A stretch of 64,000 nucleotides of DNA from Devosia sp. (GCF_028290625.1 NZ_JAQGJM010000013.1:29735-93734), one strand, 5' to 3'. Counted from the stretch's first letter, positions 1 to 9,701 are shown. Translations and numbers: made by a program. The notes: a model not told the origin generated them from the letters alone.

Positions 1-1037
1 TCGAACCACACCTTGGTGCCTTCGGCCGAAGTCGTCAGATAGCTGGCGAAATCGAAGGCTTCGGCCTGGTTGGCCGAGGCCGCATTGACGCCCACATACC
101 AGCTCCCGGTCGGCGTCAGCACCTTGCCACCCTCGAAATAGGGATAGGGTGCCACGCCAAAGTCGACGCCGCTGGCGGTCAGCCCCGGCAAGTTCCAGGT
201 GCCGCCTGCCAGCATGGCGAGTTTGCCATTGCCGAACAACTGCGCGGCCTCGCCATAACCTAGGCTCTTCGGGCTCACGCCCCATTCATTATAGAGATTG
301 GCCCAATAGGTCGCTGCCTTGGTCCAGGCCTCGCTGTCCAGATACCCCTTGGCCGTATAGCCGTCCGGCCCAATCACATCGGTGCCCAGCGACTCGCCGA
401 ATGGCTGGAGCTGATAAAGCTCGCCGAACTGCTCGACAGTGAAGCCATAAGTGGTGGTGCGCCCACCCTCCTTGACCGTCAGCTCCTGCGCTGCATCGGC
501 GACTTGTTCCCAGGTCCAGCGCTTGGCCGAGGCCAGCTCGTCCACCTGCGCCTGGCTGGCGGTGCTACCCGCGGTCAGGCCATCGGGCGGCGTAATGCCG
601 GCCGCCGCGAACAGCGCCTTGTTGTAGAACATCACCTGCGCCGAATTGTTGATCGGCAGGGCATATTGCGTGCCGTCATATTTGCCGGCATCCAGCGCAC
701 TGGTCACCAGGTCCGCCGTGCTGATGCCCGCATCCACCGGCGACAGGAACCCGCGCGAGGCGTAGCTCGCCACCAGCGGCGCATCGACATAGACCAGGTC
801 TATCCCCGCATCCTTGGAGCGCAAACGCAGTTCCGCCACCTGGAAGAACTGCGCGAAGGGATAGGGCTGCAGCTTGATCGCGACGCCCGGGTGGGCCGCC
901 GTATAGGCATCGGCGACCGCCTGCATGGCGGTGGTGTCGCCACCCTCGATCACGATCATATTGAGCGTCTTGTCCTGCGCCATTGCGGTGCCGGCAAGCA
1001 TGCTGGCAACCAGTCCGGCGACGATGGCAATCTTCAT
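1..1037 (-). CDS. Extracellular solute-binding protein of an ABC sugar-type importer (C-terminus beyond window)
   Basis: The minus-strand frame is open from the ATG at 1037 to the window edge, so the ORF track misses it. It starts MKIAIVAGLVASMLAGTAMAQDKT, a clear Sec signal peptide with cleavage after AMA. The mature part has features of family 1 solute-binding proteins: an early beta strand (LNMIVIEGGD), a segment like AGKYDGTQYALPINNSAQVMFYNKALF, and TPTGSWYVGVNA near the cut end. It should bind a ligand in the periplasm and deliver it to an ABC permease that must lie outside the window. The gene starts 41 bases after the nucleoside hydrolase stop on the same strand, which suggests an operon and possibly a nucleoside or pentose ligand; that ligand is inference. 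About 345 residues are visible. Confidence 0.85.
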   Translation of the reverse strand, partial: MKIAIVAGLVASMLAGTAMAQDKTLNMIVIEGGDTTAMQAVADAYTAAHPGVAIKLQPYPFAQFFQVAELRLRSKDAGIDLVYVDAPLVASYASRGFLSPVDAGISTADLVTSALDAGKYDGTQYALPINNSAQVMFYNKALFAAAGITPPDGLTAGSTASQAQVDELASAKRWTWEQVADAAQELTVKEGGRTTTYGFTVEQFGELYQLQPFGESLGTDVIGPDGYTAKGYLDSEAWTKAATYWANLYNEWGVSPKSLGYGEAAQLFGNGKLAMLAGGTWNLPGLTASGVDFGVAPYPYFEGGKVLTPTGSWYVGVNAASANQAEAFDFASYLTTSAEGTKVWF

Positions 1038-1078
1038 AGTCTTCACGGGGCACCTGTTGGGGCTGGAGAGATCGGAGG

Positions 1079-2083
1079 TTAGGCGGAAATCCTACCCGTG
1101 GCCCAGATCAGGGCCTCGGTCACGAGGGCGGCGAAACGGGGGGCATCGGCCTGCATGGCCACGCCGACATTCTTGACGCGCTGGTCATGCGCCGGATCCT
1201 GCGGGCGCAGGTCGATCAGCGTCTGCCCATAGGTCTCGGCATCGCCGACGATCACGTCGCCCGGCAATTGCGCCATGGCAAACAGGCTCGGATCGATCAG
1301 ATAAGCGATGGTGCAGGGATCGTGCAGCGGCGCGCCTGGCTTGTCGGCCCCGGCGAAGCGGTAATAGGTGCCGCAATAGAAATCCATGATATCGGCCACC
1401 ACGTTCGCGTCCGGACGGGCCGCGCGGACGGCGGCGACATCCTGCCGCCGCAGCAGCGTCTGGTGGGTAGCGTTGAGGCCGAACATCACGAGCTTGACGC
1501 CCGAGCGGAACACGATGCGCGCGGCCTCGGCGTCGGCCCAGATATTGAATTCGGCGGCCGGAGTGACATTGCCCTCGCCCGCCGAGCCGCCCATGAACAC
1601 GATCTGCTTGATCTTGGTTGCAAGGTCGGGCCGCAATGCCAGAACCAGAGCTAGGTTGGTCATCGGGCCGATGACCACCACGGTGATCTCCCCCGGATTT
1701 GCGTCGACGATGCGAATGATCGCGTCGACCGCATGCCCCTTCTCCGCCTGGCGATCGGTCTGCGGCAGGTCGACGCCGACGCTATCCAGCCCGCTCGGGC
1801 CGTGGAATGCCGCCGGGAATTCATAGCGATGCAGCAGCGGCTGCACGGCGCCGCGATAGACCGGGATGTCCAGGCCGAACGCTGCGACGATGCGCAGCGC
1901 ATTATTGGTGGTGTTGTCGAGCGAGGCATTGCCGCACACCGTGGTGATGGCTTCGACCTGGATACTGTCATGCCAGGCGGCCAGCAGGATGGCGGCCATA
2001 TCGTCATGGCCGGGATCGCAATCGATGATCACGCGATGGGAAGGATTGGACACGCCGCTGCACTCGCACTGATATTGTTTCAA
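1079..2083 (-). CDS. Nucleoside hydrolase (inosine-uridine preferring family)
   Basis: This is a nucleoside hydrolase, which splits the N-glycosidic bond of ribonucleosides into base and ribose. The N-terminal calcium-binding signature is visible as VIIDCDPGHDDMAAILLAA. VVIGPMTNLALVL and FMGGSAGEGNVTPAAEFNIWADAEAA match the conserved core, and the length (about 324-334 aa) is normal. The track start at 2083 is a TTG. The in-frame GTG at 2053 (VSNPSHRVIIDCD) would give a more typical N-terminus, and neither has a strong ribosome binding site, so the start is uncertain. The gene lies directly upstream of the solute-binding protein gene and is divergent from a LysR gene, which may regulate it. 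Confidence 0.9.
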   Translation of the reverse strand: MKQYQCECSGVSNPSHRVIIDCDPGHDDMAAILLAAWHDSIQVEAITTVCGNASLDNTTNNALRIVAAFGLDIPVYRGAVQPLLHRYEFPAAFHGPSGLDSVGVDLPQTDRQAEKGHAVDAIIRIVDANPGEITVVVIGPMTNLALVLALRPDLATKIKQIVFMGGSAGEGNVTPAAEFNIWADAEAARIVFRSGVKLVMFGLNATHQTLLRRQDVAAVRAARPDANVVADIMDFYCGTYYRFAGADKPGAPLHDPCTIAYLIDPSLFAMAQLPGDVIVGDAETYGQTLIDLRPQDPAHDQRVKNVGVAMQADAPRFAALVTEALIWATGRISA

Positions 2084-2225
2084 TAAGCTGCATCATGACA
2101 GCGATCACACGCGCCGAGAAAAACCCGGCCAACGCGCATCCAGTGCCCCGCAGACAAAGGAAATCCTAGGCTGGACCCGTTCCGGACAACAGCATACTAT
2201 TGCTCTGTTCAGTTGACTTTTCCTG

Positions 2226-3116
2226 ATGGATCGCCCGATGCTGCATCTGCTCAATGCCTTGCGGGCCTTCGAGGTCGCGGCCCGCCTTGGCAGCGTGCGC
2301 AAGGCCGCCGAGGAACTGCGCGTCTCCAATGGCGCCGTCAGCCGGCATATCAAGAATCTGGAACAGGAATTCGGCATCGCGCTGTTTGAGCGCGGCAACC
2401 GGTCGATGAAGCTGACGCCGGCGGCCGCCACTTTCGCCGCGACCGTCACCGAGGCCTTCGCGTCGATCACCCGCGGCACCGAGCACCTGCACACGACCCA
2501 CAGCCAGGCGACCATCATGCTGACCGCGCCCGACACTTTTCTGCTGCGCTGGCTGGTGCCCCGCTTGCAAAGTCTGGAAGCCGCTTTAGGCGGAATGTCG
2601 GTGCGCCTGACCACCTGGACGCGCGAGATCAATCCCGCCGACCGTTCCATCGATGTCTATGTCGGGGTGGGCCCGCTACTCAATATTCCGGGCATGACGG
2701 TCGCCGCCGTAGCGCCTGAAACCTTCGGCCCCGTGGTCAGCCCCATGCTGGTGCGCGACCGCGAGCCGACCCCCGAATTCCTCTGGAGCCTGCCCCGGCT
2801 CGACATTCGCTGGCCGCCCGATATGTGGACCAACTGGTCCCGCGAGGCCGGCGTCACCCTGCCACCGCGCGAAACCATCTGGTACGACGCGCTCTCCTTC
2901 AGCGTGCAGGCCGCCGAAGCCGGGCTTGGGGTCGCCATCGGCCCCGGCCCTGCCGTCTGGGATGCGCTCGAACAGGGCAGGCTGATTGCGCCGCTGGGCA
3001 TGACCACGCGGCAAGGTAGCTGGTTCCTCGCCTGGCGCGACGATCGCTCCAGCCGCACCATGCACATCATTCGCCGCTGGTTCGAACAGCAGATGACCGG
3101 CGAACTGCGGCCCTAA
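2226..3116 (+). CDS. LysR family transcriptional regulator (GcvA-like)
   Basis: A full-length LysR regulator of 296 aa. Residues about 5-65 form the winged helix-turn-helix (LLNALRAFEVAARLGSVRKAAEELRVSNGAVSRHIKNLEQEFGIALFER). The rest is the periplasmic-binding-protein-like effector domain, ending in a segment typical of GcvA-type members (AAEAGLGVAIGPGPAVWDALEQGRL). It is divergent from the nucleoside hydrolase gene with only about 140 bases between the two starts, the classic arrangement for a LysR gene controlling its neighbour. Nucleoside or purine-related control is therefore plausible but inferred from position only. Confidence 0.9.
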   Translation: MDRPMLHLLNALRAFEVAARLGSVRKAAEELRVSNGAVSRHIKNLEQEFGIALFERGNRSMKLTPAAATFAATVTEAFASITRGTEHLHTTHSQATIMLTAPDTFLLRWLVPRLQSLEAALGGMSVRLTTWTREINPADRSIDVYVGVGPLLNIPGMTVAAVAPETFGPVVSPMLVRDREPTPEFLWSLPRLDIRWPPDMWTNWSREAGVTLPPRETIWYDALSFSVQAAEAGLGVAIGPGPAVWDALEQGRLIAPLGMTTRQGSWFLAWRDDRSSRTMHIIRRWFEQQMTGELRP

Positions 3117-3140
3117 CGCCGCCCTCATAGCTCCTCCACG

Positions 3141-3230
3141 GAGTCATTTCCCGCGCAGGCGGGAACCTCCGTTTTCTTTGTCGGTCGCTCAACAGAGGTT
3201 CCCGCCTGCGCGGGAATGACCCGGTGGGGA
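3141..3230. repeat. Dispersed palindromic repeat, family A copy 1
   Basis: A long hairpin with arms reading CATTTCCCGCGCAGGCGGGAACCTC and its near-perfect complement GAGGTTCCCGCCTGCGCGGGAATG, separated by about 25 bases. The same element, with AAGG in place of CAGG, occurs again near 54.7 kb. It sits between the convergent ends of the LysR gene and a small unknown gene, so it could also end transcription from both sides. Confidence 0.85.
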
Positions 3231-3251
3231 GGATTTGATGGCAAATGTCGT

Positions 3252-3458
3252 CTAGCTCTCTGCCGCATAAGCCGACAGCAACCAGGCAACGAGGCCCGAT
3301 CGCACCAGCAGCTCGCTTGGCGGCGCTGCTGCCGATGGCGTAAACCCATGCCGCCGCAGCGCCGCGTCCATAGCCATCGCCCGGTTCTGGGGGTTGACCA
3401 CCGCCAGCGTGCGATCGGCAATTTCTGTGGCCAGGGTCTTGGACATGCGTTTTGCCAT
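3252..3458 (-). CDS. Small hypothetical protein (68 aa)
   Basis: The track lists a 150-aa ORF (3252..3704), but its first half overlaps the start region of the M3 peptidase gene and has no gene-like character. The inner ATG at 3458 follows GGAGATATTTC, a good ribosome binding site. It gives a 68-aa protein, MAKRMSKTLATEIADRTLAVV, continuing to VAWLLSAYAAES. There are no membrane segments or cysteines. I recognise no family and assign no function. It is divergent from the M3 peptidase gene. Confidence 0.6.
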   Translation of the reverse strand: MAKRMSKTLATEIADRTLAVVNPQNRAMAMDAALRRHGFTPSAAAPPSELLVRSGLVAWLLSAYAAES

Positions 3459-3553
3459 GAAATATCTCCGGACACCTTTTAGCCTAGGCTCCTGCGATTT
3501 CTGCGCTAATTTGATGCGCGCCGTCGTCGGAAATGCACTCAAGCAGGACGCCC

Positions 3554-5599
3554 ATGAATAACCCATTGCTGACCGCCTGGACCACACCCTTCGAGGCACC
3601 GCCCTTCGCCGAGATTGCGACGGAGCATTTCGAGCCCGCATATCTCGCGGCCCTCGGCGCGCACCGGCAAGAAATCGCCACCATCGCGGCTTACCCGGCG
3701 ACACCCGATTTCGACAATACGATCGCCGCGCTGGAGCGCAGCGGCGCCTTGCTCAAGCGCGTCGACATGGTGTTCTCCCAACTTGCTTCGGCCAATACCA
3801 ATGAGGCGCTGCAAGCCGTCGAGCGGCAAATTTCTCCGCTGCTGGCGCGCCATTGGAACGCGATCTATCTCGATGCGGCGCTGTTCGCGCGGGTGGACGC
3901 GCTCTACCAAACGCGCGCGGACCTCGGCCTTGCGCCGCCCGAGGCCCTCCGCGTCCTTGAGCGCTATCACCTCGATTTCGTCCGCGCCGGCGCCAACCTG
4001 ACTGAAGGCGACCGCGCCCGCTTTGGCGAGATCGTCGAACGCCTTGCAGTGCTCGGCACCCAGTTCGGCCAGAACGTGCTGGCCGACGAACAGGGCACAA
4101 TCTTCGCTCTGTCCGAGGCCGAAACGGACGGCCTGCCCGACTTTGCCCGCGTCGCCGCCGCCGGGACCGCCAAGGACCGCTCCGTCAACGCCCCCTATGC
4201 CGTCACCACCTCGCGTTCCAGCGTCGAGCCCGTGCTGCATTTCGCCCGCGACCGCAGCGTGCGCGAAAAAGTCTGGTGCGCCTTCGTCAAGCGCGGCGCC
4301 AATGGCAATGAGAACGACAACAGCGCCGTCCTCGCCGAAATCCTGCGCCTGCGCAGCGAACTGTCGCAATTGCTGGGCTATCCCAGCTATGCCCATTTCA
4401 AGCTGGCCGACAGCATGGCCAAGACCCCTGACACCGCCCGCGACCTGCTCGAACAGGTCTGGGAACCCGGCCGCCAGCGCGCCATGGAGGATCGCCAGGC
4501 GCTGCAGCAATTGATCACCGATGAGGGTGGCGATTTCGCGCTCGAGGCCTGGGACTGGCGCTATTACGCCGAACAGCTCCGCCTCGCCCGCTACGATTTC
4601 GACGAGACTGAAATCAAGCCTTATCTCGAACTCGACCGCGTCATCGAAGCCGCCATGTACACGGCCGGCCGCCTGTTTGGCCTGACCTTCGAGCCCCGCA
4701 CCGATATCCCGGTCTATCATGACGACGTGCGCACCTGGGTGGCGTTGCGCGACGGCCACCAGGTCGGCGTGTTCTACGGCGACTTCTTCGCCCGCCCCAG
4801 CAAGCGCAGCGGCGCCTGGATGACCTCGTTCCGCGACCAGGAAAAGCTGGACGGCGCGGTGCTGCCGCTCATCGTCAACACCTGCAATTTCCTCAAGCCG
4901 CCGGCCGGCGAGCCCGCCTTGCTATCGCTCGACGAGGCCCGCACCGTGTTCCACGAATTCGGCCACGGCCTGCATGGCCTCCTGTCGGATGTGACCTATC
5001 CGCGCATTTCCGGCACCAGCGTGGTGCGCGACTTCGTCGAGCTGCCCTCCCAGCTCTACGAGCACTGGCTGGAACAGAAGCCAGTGCTGGAACGGCTGGT
5101 GCATTACCGCACCGCCGAGCCCATTCCGCAGGACCTGATCGAGCGCATGAAACTGGCCCGCCAGGCCAATACCGGCTTCGAAACGGTGGAGTTCGTCTCC
5201 TCTGCCATCCTCGACATGGACTATCACTCGGACCCTGCTGCGGGCGAGATGAGCGTCAACGCCTTGGAACACCGCACGCTGGAGCGCATCGGCATGCCCC
5301 GCGAAATCGCGCTACGGCACGCCAGCACACATTTCCTGCACCTGTTCACCGGTGACGGCTATGCGGCCGGCTACTACAGCTACCTGTGGTCCGAAGTGCT
5401 CGACGCCGATGGCTTCGAAGCCTTCGCGGAAACCGGCGACCCCTTCGATCCAGCAACCGCCGAGCGGCTGTTCAAATACATCTACTCCGCCGGCGGCTCG
5501 CGCGAGTATGCCGAGGCCTACCGCCTGTTCCGCGGCCGCGATCCACAGATTGCAGCGCTGCTGGCCAAGCGTGGCTTTGCGGTTCCGGTCCCATCCTAA
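3554..5599 (+). CDS. M3 family zinc oligopeptidase (Dcp/OpdA-like)
   Basis: A thimet-type metallopeptidase of 681 aa that hydrolyses short peptides in the cytoplasm. The active-site motif HEFGHGLHGLL lies at about residue 467, with HExxH supplying two zinc ligands and the catalytic glutamate. The third ligand is expected in the following helical segment (FVELPSQLYEHWL). The N-terminal helical domain and length fit peptidyl-dipeptidase Dcp or oligopeptidase A; I cannot separate these by eye. I prefer the ATG at 3554, which follows CAGGACGCCC, over the track start at 3533. The gene is monocistronic. Confidence 0.93.
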   Translation: MNNPLLTAWTTPFEAPPFAEIATEHFEPAYLAALGAHRQEIATIAAYPATPDFDNTIAALERSGALLKRVDMVFSQLASANTNEALQAVERQISPLLARHWNAIYLDAALFARVDALYQTRADLGLAPPEALRVLERYHLDFVRAGANLTEGDRARFGEIVERLAVLGTQFGQNVLADEQGTIFALSEAETDGLPDFARVAAAGTAKDRSVNAPYAVTTSRSSVEPVLHFARDRSVREKVWCAFVKRGANGNENDNSAVLAEILRLRSELSQLLGYPSYAHFKLADSMAKTPDTARDLLEQVWEPGRQRAMEDRQALQQLITDEGGDFALEAWDWRYYAEQLRLARYDFDETEIKPYLELDRVIEAAMYTAGRLFGLTFEPRTDIPVYHDDVRTWVALRDGHQVGVFYGDFFARPSKRSGAWMTSFRDQEKLDGAVLPLIVNTCNFLKPPAGEPALLSLDEARTVFHEFGHGLHGLLSDVTYPRISGTSVVRDFVELPSQLYEHWLEQKPVLERLVHYRTAEPIPQDLIERMKLARQANTGFETVEFVSSAILDMDYHSDPAAGEMSVNALEHRTLERIGMPREIALRHASTHFLHLFTGDGYAAGYYSYLWSEVLDADGFEAFAETGDPFDPATAERLFKYIYSAGGSREYAEAYRLFRGRDPQIAALLAKRGFAVPVPS

Positions 5600-5818
5600 C
5601 GGCTCCCCGTCGTCTACATTCACTGCGCATTCATCATTGCGGCCATAAAACTTCGCGCAGGTCCCAAGTTGCAGCGCCGCCACAAAGATCGCTCACAACA
5701 TTGCGAGCGATTGCGCCCGTTAAGATTTGCGGAGTATTGATTTTTTCATGCGGAACGACTGGTCGGAGCCCCTGATTCTGGCCTGATCCGAGCCCGCGAC
5801 AGCGCCGCCGGAGTTCGC

Positions 5819-7513
5819 ATGAACAAGCTTATGGTCTGCCTTTTCGCCGCTCTCGTCGGTGCCGGCACCGCTCTGCCGGCAATGGCGCAGGACGCGGCGA
5901 CAGCGCTACCCACCCGAGTGGTGATCGCTCCGGCCCAGAGCGAGCTGGCCCGCATCATCAAGACCGGCCTGGCGGCCGCCTATTACGGCGCCCCCAAGGG
6001 CAGCACGGCCTATAACGAGGCCCAGAAACTCTACTTCTTTTACGGCGAACGCCATTTCGAGCCACTGTGGCTGGAACAGGCCGCCCACGGCGACGTGGCT
6101 TTTTCCGCCTCGGCCCAGAAAATTCTCAAACTGTTCCTGGCCGCCGGCAGCGAAGGCCTGCGCCCCGGCGATTATCTGACGCCCGATCTCGATGTCGCCG
6201 GCGCCAAGGGCGACCCGCTCAAGATGGCAGCGCTCGAAACCGCCTTCTCTGGCGCCACCATGCGCTATGCCAGCAATATCTATACCGGCCGCATCCGCCC
6301 GCTCTCGCTGTCGGAAAACCTGGATATCCAGCCCAAGCTGCTCGACCAGTCGGCATTGATGATGCAGCTCGCCTCGAGCGCCGATCCCGTCGCCGTGCTC
6401 AACGCGCTGGAGCCGACGCATCCCGAATTCCTCGCCCTCAAGGCGGCCCTGGCCAATTTCGACGATGGCAGCGTCGACCAACCCGTCCACATCGCCGATG
6501 GCAAGACGCTCAAGCCCGGCATGAGCGACGACCGCGTCCCGCTGCTGCGCGAGCGCCTCGAGCTGCCCGCTGTGGCCGACACGACCTATGACGACGCGCT
6601 GATCGAGGCCATCAAGACCTTCCAGGGCAGCCTGGGCCTGACCACCGATGGCATCATGGGCCCGGCTACCGTCGCTGCGCTCAATGGCGGCACGGCCATC
6701 ACCCGCAACGACATCCTGGCCAATATGGAACGCTGGCGCTGGATGCCGCGCGACCTCGGGGCCTTCAACGTCTTCGTCAACCTGCCCGAATATCGCCTCG
6801 CCATCTACCGCGACGGTGCCGAGGTCTACACGACGCGCGTCGTCATCGGCGCCACTGCGCACCAGACGCCGATTTTCTCCAATGCGATCCAGCACATCGT
6901 CGTCAATCCATACTGGAACGTCCCGGCCTCGATCGTGCGCAACGAAATCGCGCCCAAGACCCGCGCCAATCCGGGCTATATCGCCGGCCAGAACATGGAA
7001 CTGCTCTATGGCGGCAAGGTCGTCAGCGCGTCCTCAATCGACTGGTCGGCGGTGGGCGGCAGCTTCCCGTTCAGCGTGCGCCAGCGCCCCGGCGCCGGCA
7101 ATGCCTTGGGCCAGATCAAGTTCCTGTTCCCCAACAAGCACGACGTCTACCTGCACGACACGCCGTCCAAGTCGCTGTTCGCCCGTGACTACCGCGCCTA
7201 TAGCCATGGCTGCGTGCGCGTACAGAACCCGATGGAATTCGCCGACGCCCTGCTGGCCAACGAAACCACGATCAGCCGCGCCTCGCTCGAAGCCATGTTC
7301 GGCACCAGCGAGCGGTGGGTAAATCCCGAACACCAGATTCCGGTGCACCTGGCCTATTTCACCCTGCGCGTGCAGCCCGACGGCAGCATCCGCTCCTTCG
7401 GCGACGTCTATGGCCACAACGCCAGGCTGATCGAAGCGATGGGCCTGAACGCCCCTGACGTTGCCCCCGCCGCCGCTCCCGTATCGGTCGAAGACGGCGC
7501 GCTGTCTCCCTGA
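5819..7513 (+). CDS. Murein L,D-transpeptidase (YcbB/LdtD-like)
   Basis: A periplasmic L,D-transpeptidase of 564 aa that forms 3-3 cross-links in peptidoglycan or attaches proteins to it. The signal peptide is MNKLMVCLFAALVGAGTALPAMA. It is followed by an YcbB-type scaffold region (about 45-200), a peptidoglycan-binding repeat (about 225-285, with FQGSLGLTTDGIMGPATVAALN) and the YkuD catalytic domain (about 315-470). The catalytic cysteine is in YSHGCVRVQNP, near residue 465. A tail of about 90 residues follows, ending in an Ala/Pro-rich stretch. GGAG precedes the start. A 7-bp inverted repeat (ATCGCTC / GAGCGAT, 5688-5711) lies upstream. The next gene is also a cell-wall enzyme candidate. 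Confidence 0.93.
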   Translation: MNKLMVCLFAALVGAGTALPAMAQDAATALPTRVVIAPAQSELARIIKTGLAAAYYGAPKGSTAYNEAQKLYFFYGERHFEPLWLEQAAHGDVAFSASAQKILKLFLAAGSEGLRPGDYLTPDLDVAGAKGDPLKMAALETAFSGATMRYASNIYTGRIRPLSLSENLDIQPKLLDQSALMMQLASSADPVAVLNALEPTHPEFLALKAALANFDDGSVDQPVHIADGKTLKPGMSDDRVPLLRERLELPAVADTTYDDALIEAIKTFQGSLGLTTDGIMGPATVAALNGGTAITRNDILANMERWRWMPRDLGAFNVFVNLPEYRLAIYRDGAEVYTTRVVIGATAHQTPIFSNAIQHIVVNPYWNVPASIVRNEIAPKTRANPGYIAGQNMELLYGGKVVSASSIDWSAVGGSFPFSVRQRPGAGNALGQIKFLFPNKHDVYLHDTPSKSLFARDYRAYSHGCVRVQNPMEFADALLANETTISRASLEAMFGTSERWVNPEHQIPVHLAYFTLRVQPDGSIRSFGDVYGHNARLIEAMGLNAPDVAPAAAPVSVEDGALSP

Positions 7514-7910
7514 TCTGCTGGTTATCGCGGCAGCTGCGATCGATAGCCGCTGATTTGTTGACTGCTACCTCGCCACACCCACCGGCCTTCCCGCGGACTT
7601 GATCCGCGGGCCTTTCGCCGCTTGTGCTAGGTTGAGAGTGGCCCGCGGATCAAGTCCGCGGGAAGGCCGAGTTTGGGGCCAGTTTCATTGCCCACGCCAC
7701 AGCGTCCAGCGTCGCCCCACACCCCGTTAACCCCTGCTTCACACTTTCGCCTTGGTTCAGCCAGTTTTTGCCAGTAAAAATGCAACTGTGAGGGGTCCAG
7801 TTACACGCCCTTGCGGTCTCGTTAGCGTTAATAAGTTCTACGCGACTTTCCGCTAAAATCAGACCACAGTGCAGTGACCGGGCAGAGTACAGCGTGACGG
7901 GGACAGCTTC
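7514..7910. other. Gene-free spacer, about 400 bases
   Basis: No reading frame here looks real. The first part holds palindromic repeat family B (7583-7669). The remaining 240 bases are less GC-rich than the genes around them and should contain the promoter of the YcbK-like gene. I see no convincing -35/-10 pair or riboswitch. Confidence 0.5.
7583..7669. repeat. Dispersed palindromic repeat, family B copy 1
   Basis: The arms read CGGCCTTCCCGCGGACTTGATCCGCGGGCC and its complement GGCCCGCGGATCAAGTCCGCGGGAAGGCCG around a spacer of about 27 bases. Each arm is itself partly palindromic (CCGCGGACTTGATCCGCGG). Further copies occur near 11.7 and 47.2 kb. Confidence 0.88.
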
Positions 7911-9557
7911 TTGATACGCAACCATCTCCTGCGGCTCGTCTTGAGCGCGCTTATGAGCATTACTATGCTGCTGCCGTCCCTGACGGTTCCAGCCAGTGCA
8001 GCCAACGAGCGCAGCCTTTACCTCTATTATACCCACACCGGCGAAACCGCTCGCATCGTGTTCAAGCGCAATGGGCAATATGTCCAGGCGGGCCTGAACC
8101 AGCTCAATCAGATGCTGCGCGACTGGCGCCATAACGAACCTGCCAAGATGGACCCGGCTTTGTTCGACCTGGTCTGGGAAGTCTACCAGGAAGTGGGCGG
8201 CACCCAGCCCATCAACGTGGTCTCGGCCTATCGTAATCCCGCCACCAATGCGTCGCTGCGCGCTGTCGCCGGCTCTGGCGTCGCCGAAAATTCGCAGCAT
8301 ATGCGCGGCAAAGCGATGGATTTTTTCATTCCCGGCATTTCGCTGACCAAGCTGCGCGCCGCCGGCATGCGCCACCAGGTCGGCGGCGTCGGCTATTATC
8401 CGACCTCCGGCAGCCCCTTCGTGCATCTCGATACCGGCAATGTGCGTGCCTGGCCGCGCATGACCAAGGCGCAGCTGCAGCAGATCTTCCCGGACGGCAA
8501 GACGCTGCATGTGCCCACCGACGGCAAGCCGCTGTCGCAGGCCGGCCGCCAATATGCCCAGGCGCAATGGCAACAGTGCCATCGGGTGCCGTGCAACGGC
8601 AACACGCGCTATGATGAAACCCAGATCGCCAGCAATGATGGCGGCTCGGGCCGGTCGCTAGCCGATATGTTCTTCGGCAAGGGCGAGCAGGCCCCGGCCG
8701 GTGCCCCGGCGCCCGTGCAGATGGCGTCCGCGGCTTCCACCGATATCGCCCCACCCATTCCCATGATGCGCCCCGCTGCGCTTGGCGCGCCGACCCAGAT
8801 GGCCGCCGTCGATCAGCCGCCGCTACCATTCTCGACCACCGGCAGCGCGCCGCTGGACGATGCCGAACTGCTGACCGCCAGCGCCGCGCCGATTCCCGCG
8901 ACCAAGTCGCAGGCTTTGCTGATGGCCACATCGGCAGCCCTGCCTGAAGGCAATCCGGAAACTGCCGTGACCGCGCTTGCGGCGCTGACCGCCCCCGTGC
9001 CGCAGCCGCGCCTGCAGATGAGCAATCCGACCGATGCCATGCTCACCGCCTATGCGCCCGTGCTGACCCAGGACCCCGAGGCGCAGCGCGCCCTGCAGAT
9101 GATCATCGAGCGTAGCACCACCGCCAGCGCGCGACCCAAGGCGCCGATCGCTGTGCTGCCACCGCTACCGGGCACCGCCAATGGCCTGCATACCGCCTCG
9201 CTCGGCAGCCAGCCAGCCGTCAACGCGCTGATGGGCCTGTTCGGCAATGGCCGCGATACAACCAAGCAGCGACTTGCGCCCGCTGCAGCGGCCTTGAGCC
9301 CGCGTCCCGACGTCAATGCCATGCGCGACGTCGAGCTGATCGCCCCCGATCTTGAACATGTCGCCGAGGTATTCCTCACCCCGGTGGTCATGACCTCCGA
9401 TCATTTCGCGGTCATCTTCGACCATGACGAGGCCGATTTCGATCCCACCACCGAAATGGGTCGCTACGTCACCGTCATGGGCGCTGCCGGCGTTCCGGCG
9501 GAATTGAGCGCCACGCGCTTCCAGACCGGCCGCCCGCCGATCGTTGCGTTCAACTAG
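7911..9557 (+). CDS. Secreted M15-type murein peptidase-like protein (YcbK/DUF882) with long Ala/Pro-rich tail
   Basis: The N-terminus (MIRNHLLRLVLSALMSITMLLPSLTVPASAAN) is a signal peptide, from a TTG start. Residues about 35-190 form the DUF882/YcbK domain of peptidase family M15. Zinc-site segments are visible as VVSAYRNPATN, SQHMRGKAMDFFI and SPFVHLDTGNVRAWPRM. About 300 further residues are Ala/Pro/Thr-rich with low complexity, followed by a more ordered C-terminus (VAEVFLTPVVMTSDHFAVIFDHDEADFD). In E. coli ycbK lies beside the L,D-transpeptidase gene ycbB, and the same pairing here supports a peptidoglycan role. The exact substrate bond is unknown. Confidence 0.88.
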   Translation: MIRNHLLRLVLSALMSITMLLPSLTVPASAANERSLYLYYTHTGETARIVFKRNGQYVQAGLNQLNQMLRDWRHNEPAKMDPALFDLVWEVYQEVGGTQPINVVSAYRNPATNASLRAVAGSGVAENSQHMRGKAMDFFIPGISLTKLRAAGMRHQVGGVGYYPTSGSPFVHLDTGNVRAWPRMTKAQLQQIFPDGKTLHVPTDGKPLSQAGRQYAQAQWQQCHRVPCNGNTRYDETQIASNDGGSGRSLADMFFGKGEQAPAGAPAPVQMASAASTDIAPPIPMMRPAALGAPTQMAAVDQPPLPFSTTGSAPLDDAELLTASAAPIPATKSQALLMATSAALPEGNPETAVTALAALTAPVPQPRLQMSNPTDAMLTAYAPVLTQDPEAQRALQMIIERSTTASARPKAPIAVLPPLPGTANGLHTASLGSQPAVNALMGLFGNGRDTTKQRLAPAAAALSPRPDVNAMRDVELIAPDLEHVAEVFLTPVVMTSDHFAVIFDHDEADFDPTTEMGRYVTVMGAAGVPAELSATRFQTGRPPIVAFN

Positions 9558-9701
9558 ACGCGACGGCGCCGCCCCAATTCCAGCATGATCGCAACTTAGC
9601 GCTAGGCTGCGGCGTTTGGCGCATCAGGCTGTTACGGTTGCAAAGCCAAGGGCCTCGGCCTAAACCTCGCTTGTCACAATCCTTGGTAAAGGATCGCCCG
9701 C

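Noticed and set aside
5688-5711. ATCGCTC-N10-GAGCGAT upstream of the L,D-transpeptidase as a terminator or operator
   Set aside because: The stem is only 7 bp with a 10-base loop and no T run; it could arise by chance and has no second copy.
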